Shown here one piece after another: positions 5,079 to 5,084 of a stretch of DNA of 5,084 nt; positions within the stretch are counted from its first letter, which is position 1; each line of letters starts with the position of its first letter. Under the pieces are notes generated by a model that was not told the origin of the DNA, searched no databases, and saw nothing but the letters and a program-made list of their open reading frames with translations. Source of the stretch: Actinomycetota bacterium (lineage in GTDB: Bacteria; Actinomycetota; Actinomycetes; Nanopelagicales; Nanopelagicaceae); NCBI GenBank assembly GCA_947480375.1, contig CANKCX010000074.1, forward strand, positions 1-5,084. The letters run 5' to 3'. The translations under genes were made by a program, and so were the position numbers.

Positions 5079-5084
5079 CCACAA
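5075..5084 (+). CDS. porB: Start of the next operon gene, probably the TPP-binding beta subunit (cut by the right edge)
   Basis: Only ATG ACC ACA and one more base are visible, giving Met-Thr-Thr. The start overlaps the alpha-subunit stop in an ATGA junction and has a GGAG ribosome binding site 6 nt upstream. In this enzyme family the alpha gene is nearly always followed by beta, which binds thiamine diphosphate and a [4Fe-4S] cluster, so that identity is inferred from gene order alone. The presence of a gene start is fairly sure; its product is not shown by the sequence. Confidence 0.6.

Overview
The window looks like chromosomal DNA from a low-GC, small-genome-type actinobacterium. A freshwater or marine planktonic lineage such as the acI/Nanopelagicales group is my best guess, at moderate confidence. 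The sampled 60-base lines run from 42 to 60 % GC, and most of the window appears to sit in the mid-40s. Three things support the guess: the class III aminotransferase resembles an actinobacterial subfamily, genes are tightly packed with hardly any spacers, and three genes have a -10-like hexamer ending exactly 6 nt before the start codon, the layout of leaderless mRNAs that are common in Actinobacteria. No mobile element, CRISPR array, tRNA or rRNA was seen.

Left part (1-2149): a divergent catabolic pair. A class III, PLP-dependent aminotransferase runs leftward and off the window edge (188 N-terminal residues present). A complete CoA-acylating methylmalonate-semialdehyde dehydrogenase (mmsA) runs rightward. 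The 98-bp gap between them holds a probable leaderless promoter for mmsA, a 9-bp tandem repeat, an 8-bp palindrome and a motif repeated just inside mmsA. Together the two enzymes would take a beta-amino acid (beta-alanine or beta-aminoisobutyrate) to its semialdehyde and then to acetyl-CoA or propionyl-CoA. This pathway is inferred from the families and their adjacency.

Middle part (2146-3252): a LysE/ArgO-type amino-acid exporter on the minus strand meets mmsA tail to tail, with both stop codons sharing the palindrome CTAG. It is divergent from a GNAT N-acetyltransferase. The 48-bp gap between them carries overlapping promoters, both apparently leaderless.

Right part (3326-5084): the start of a 2-oxoacid:ferredoxin oxidoreductase operon, with gamma subunit, alpha subunit and the first codons of a third gene (probably the TPP-binding beta subunit). 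The genes overlap by 8 nt and 4 nt, so translation is probably coupled. No delta (ferredoxin-like) subunit gene lies between gamma and alpha. The enzyme would oxidise a 2-oxoacid (pyruvate or a branched-chain 2-oxoacid; the sequence does not decide) to an acyl-CoA while reducing ferredoxin.

The whole window reads as ordinary core and accessory metabolism. I found no clearly new biological system. The most interesting points are the consistent leaderless promoter spacing, the possible operators between the aminotransferase and mmsA, and the delta-less, split 2-oxoacid oxidoreductase arrangement.
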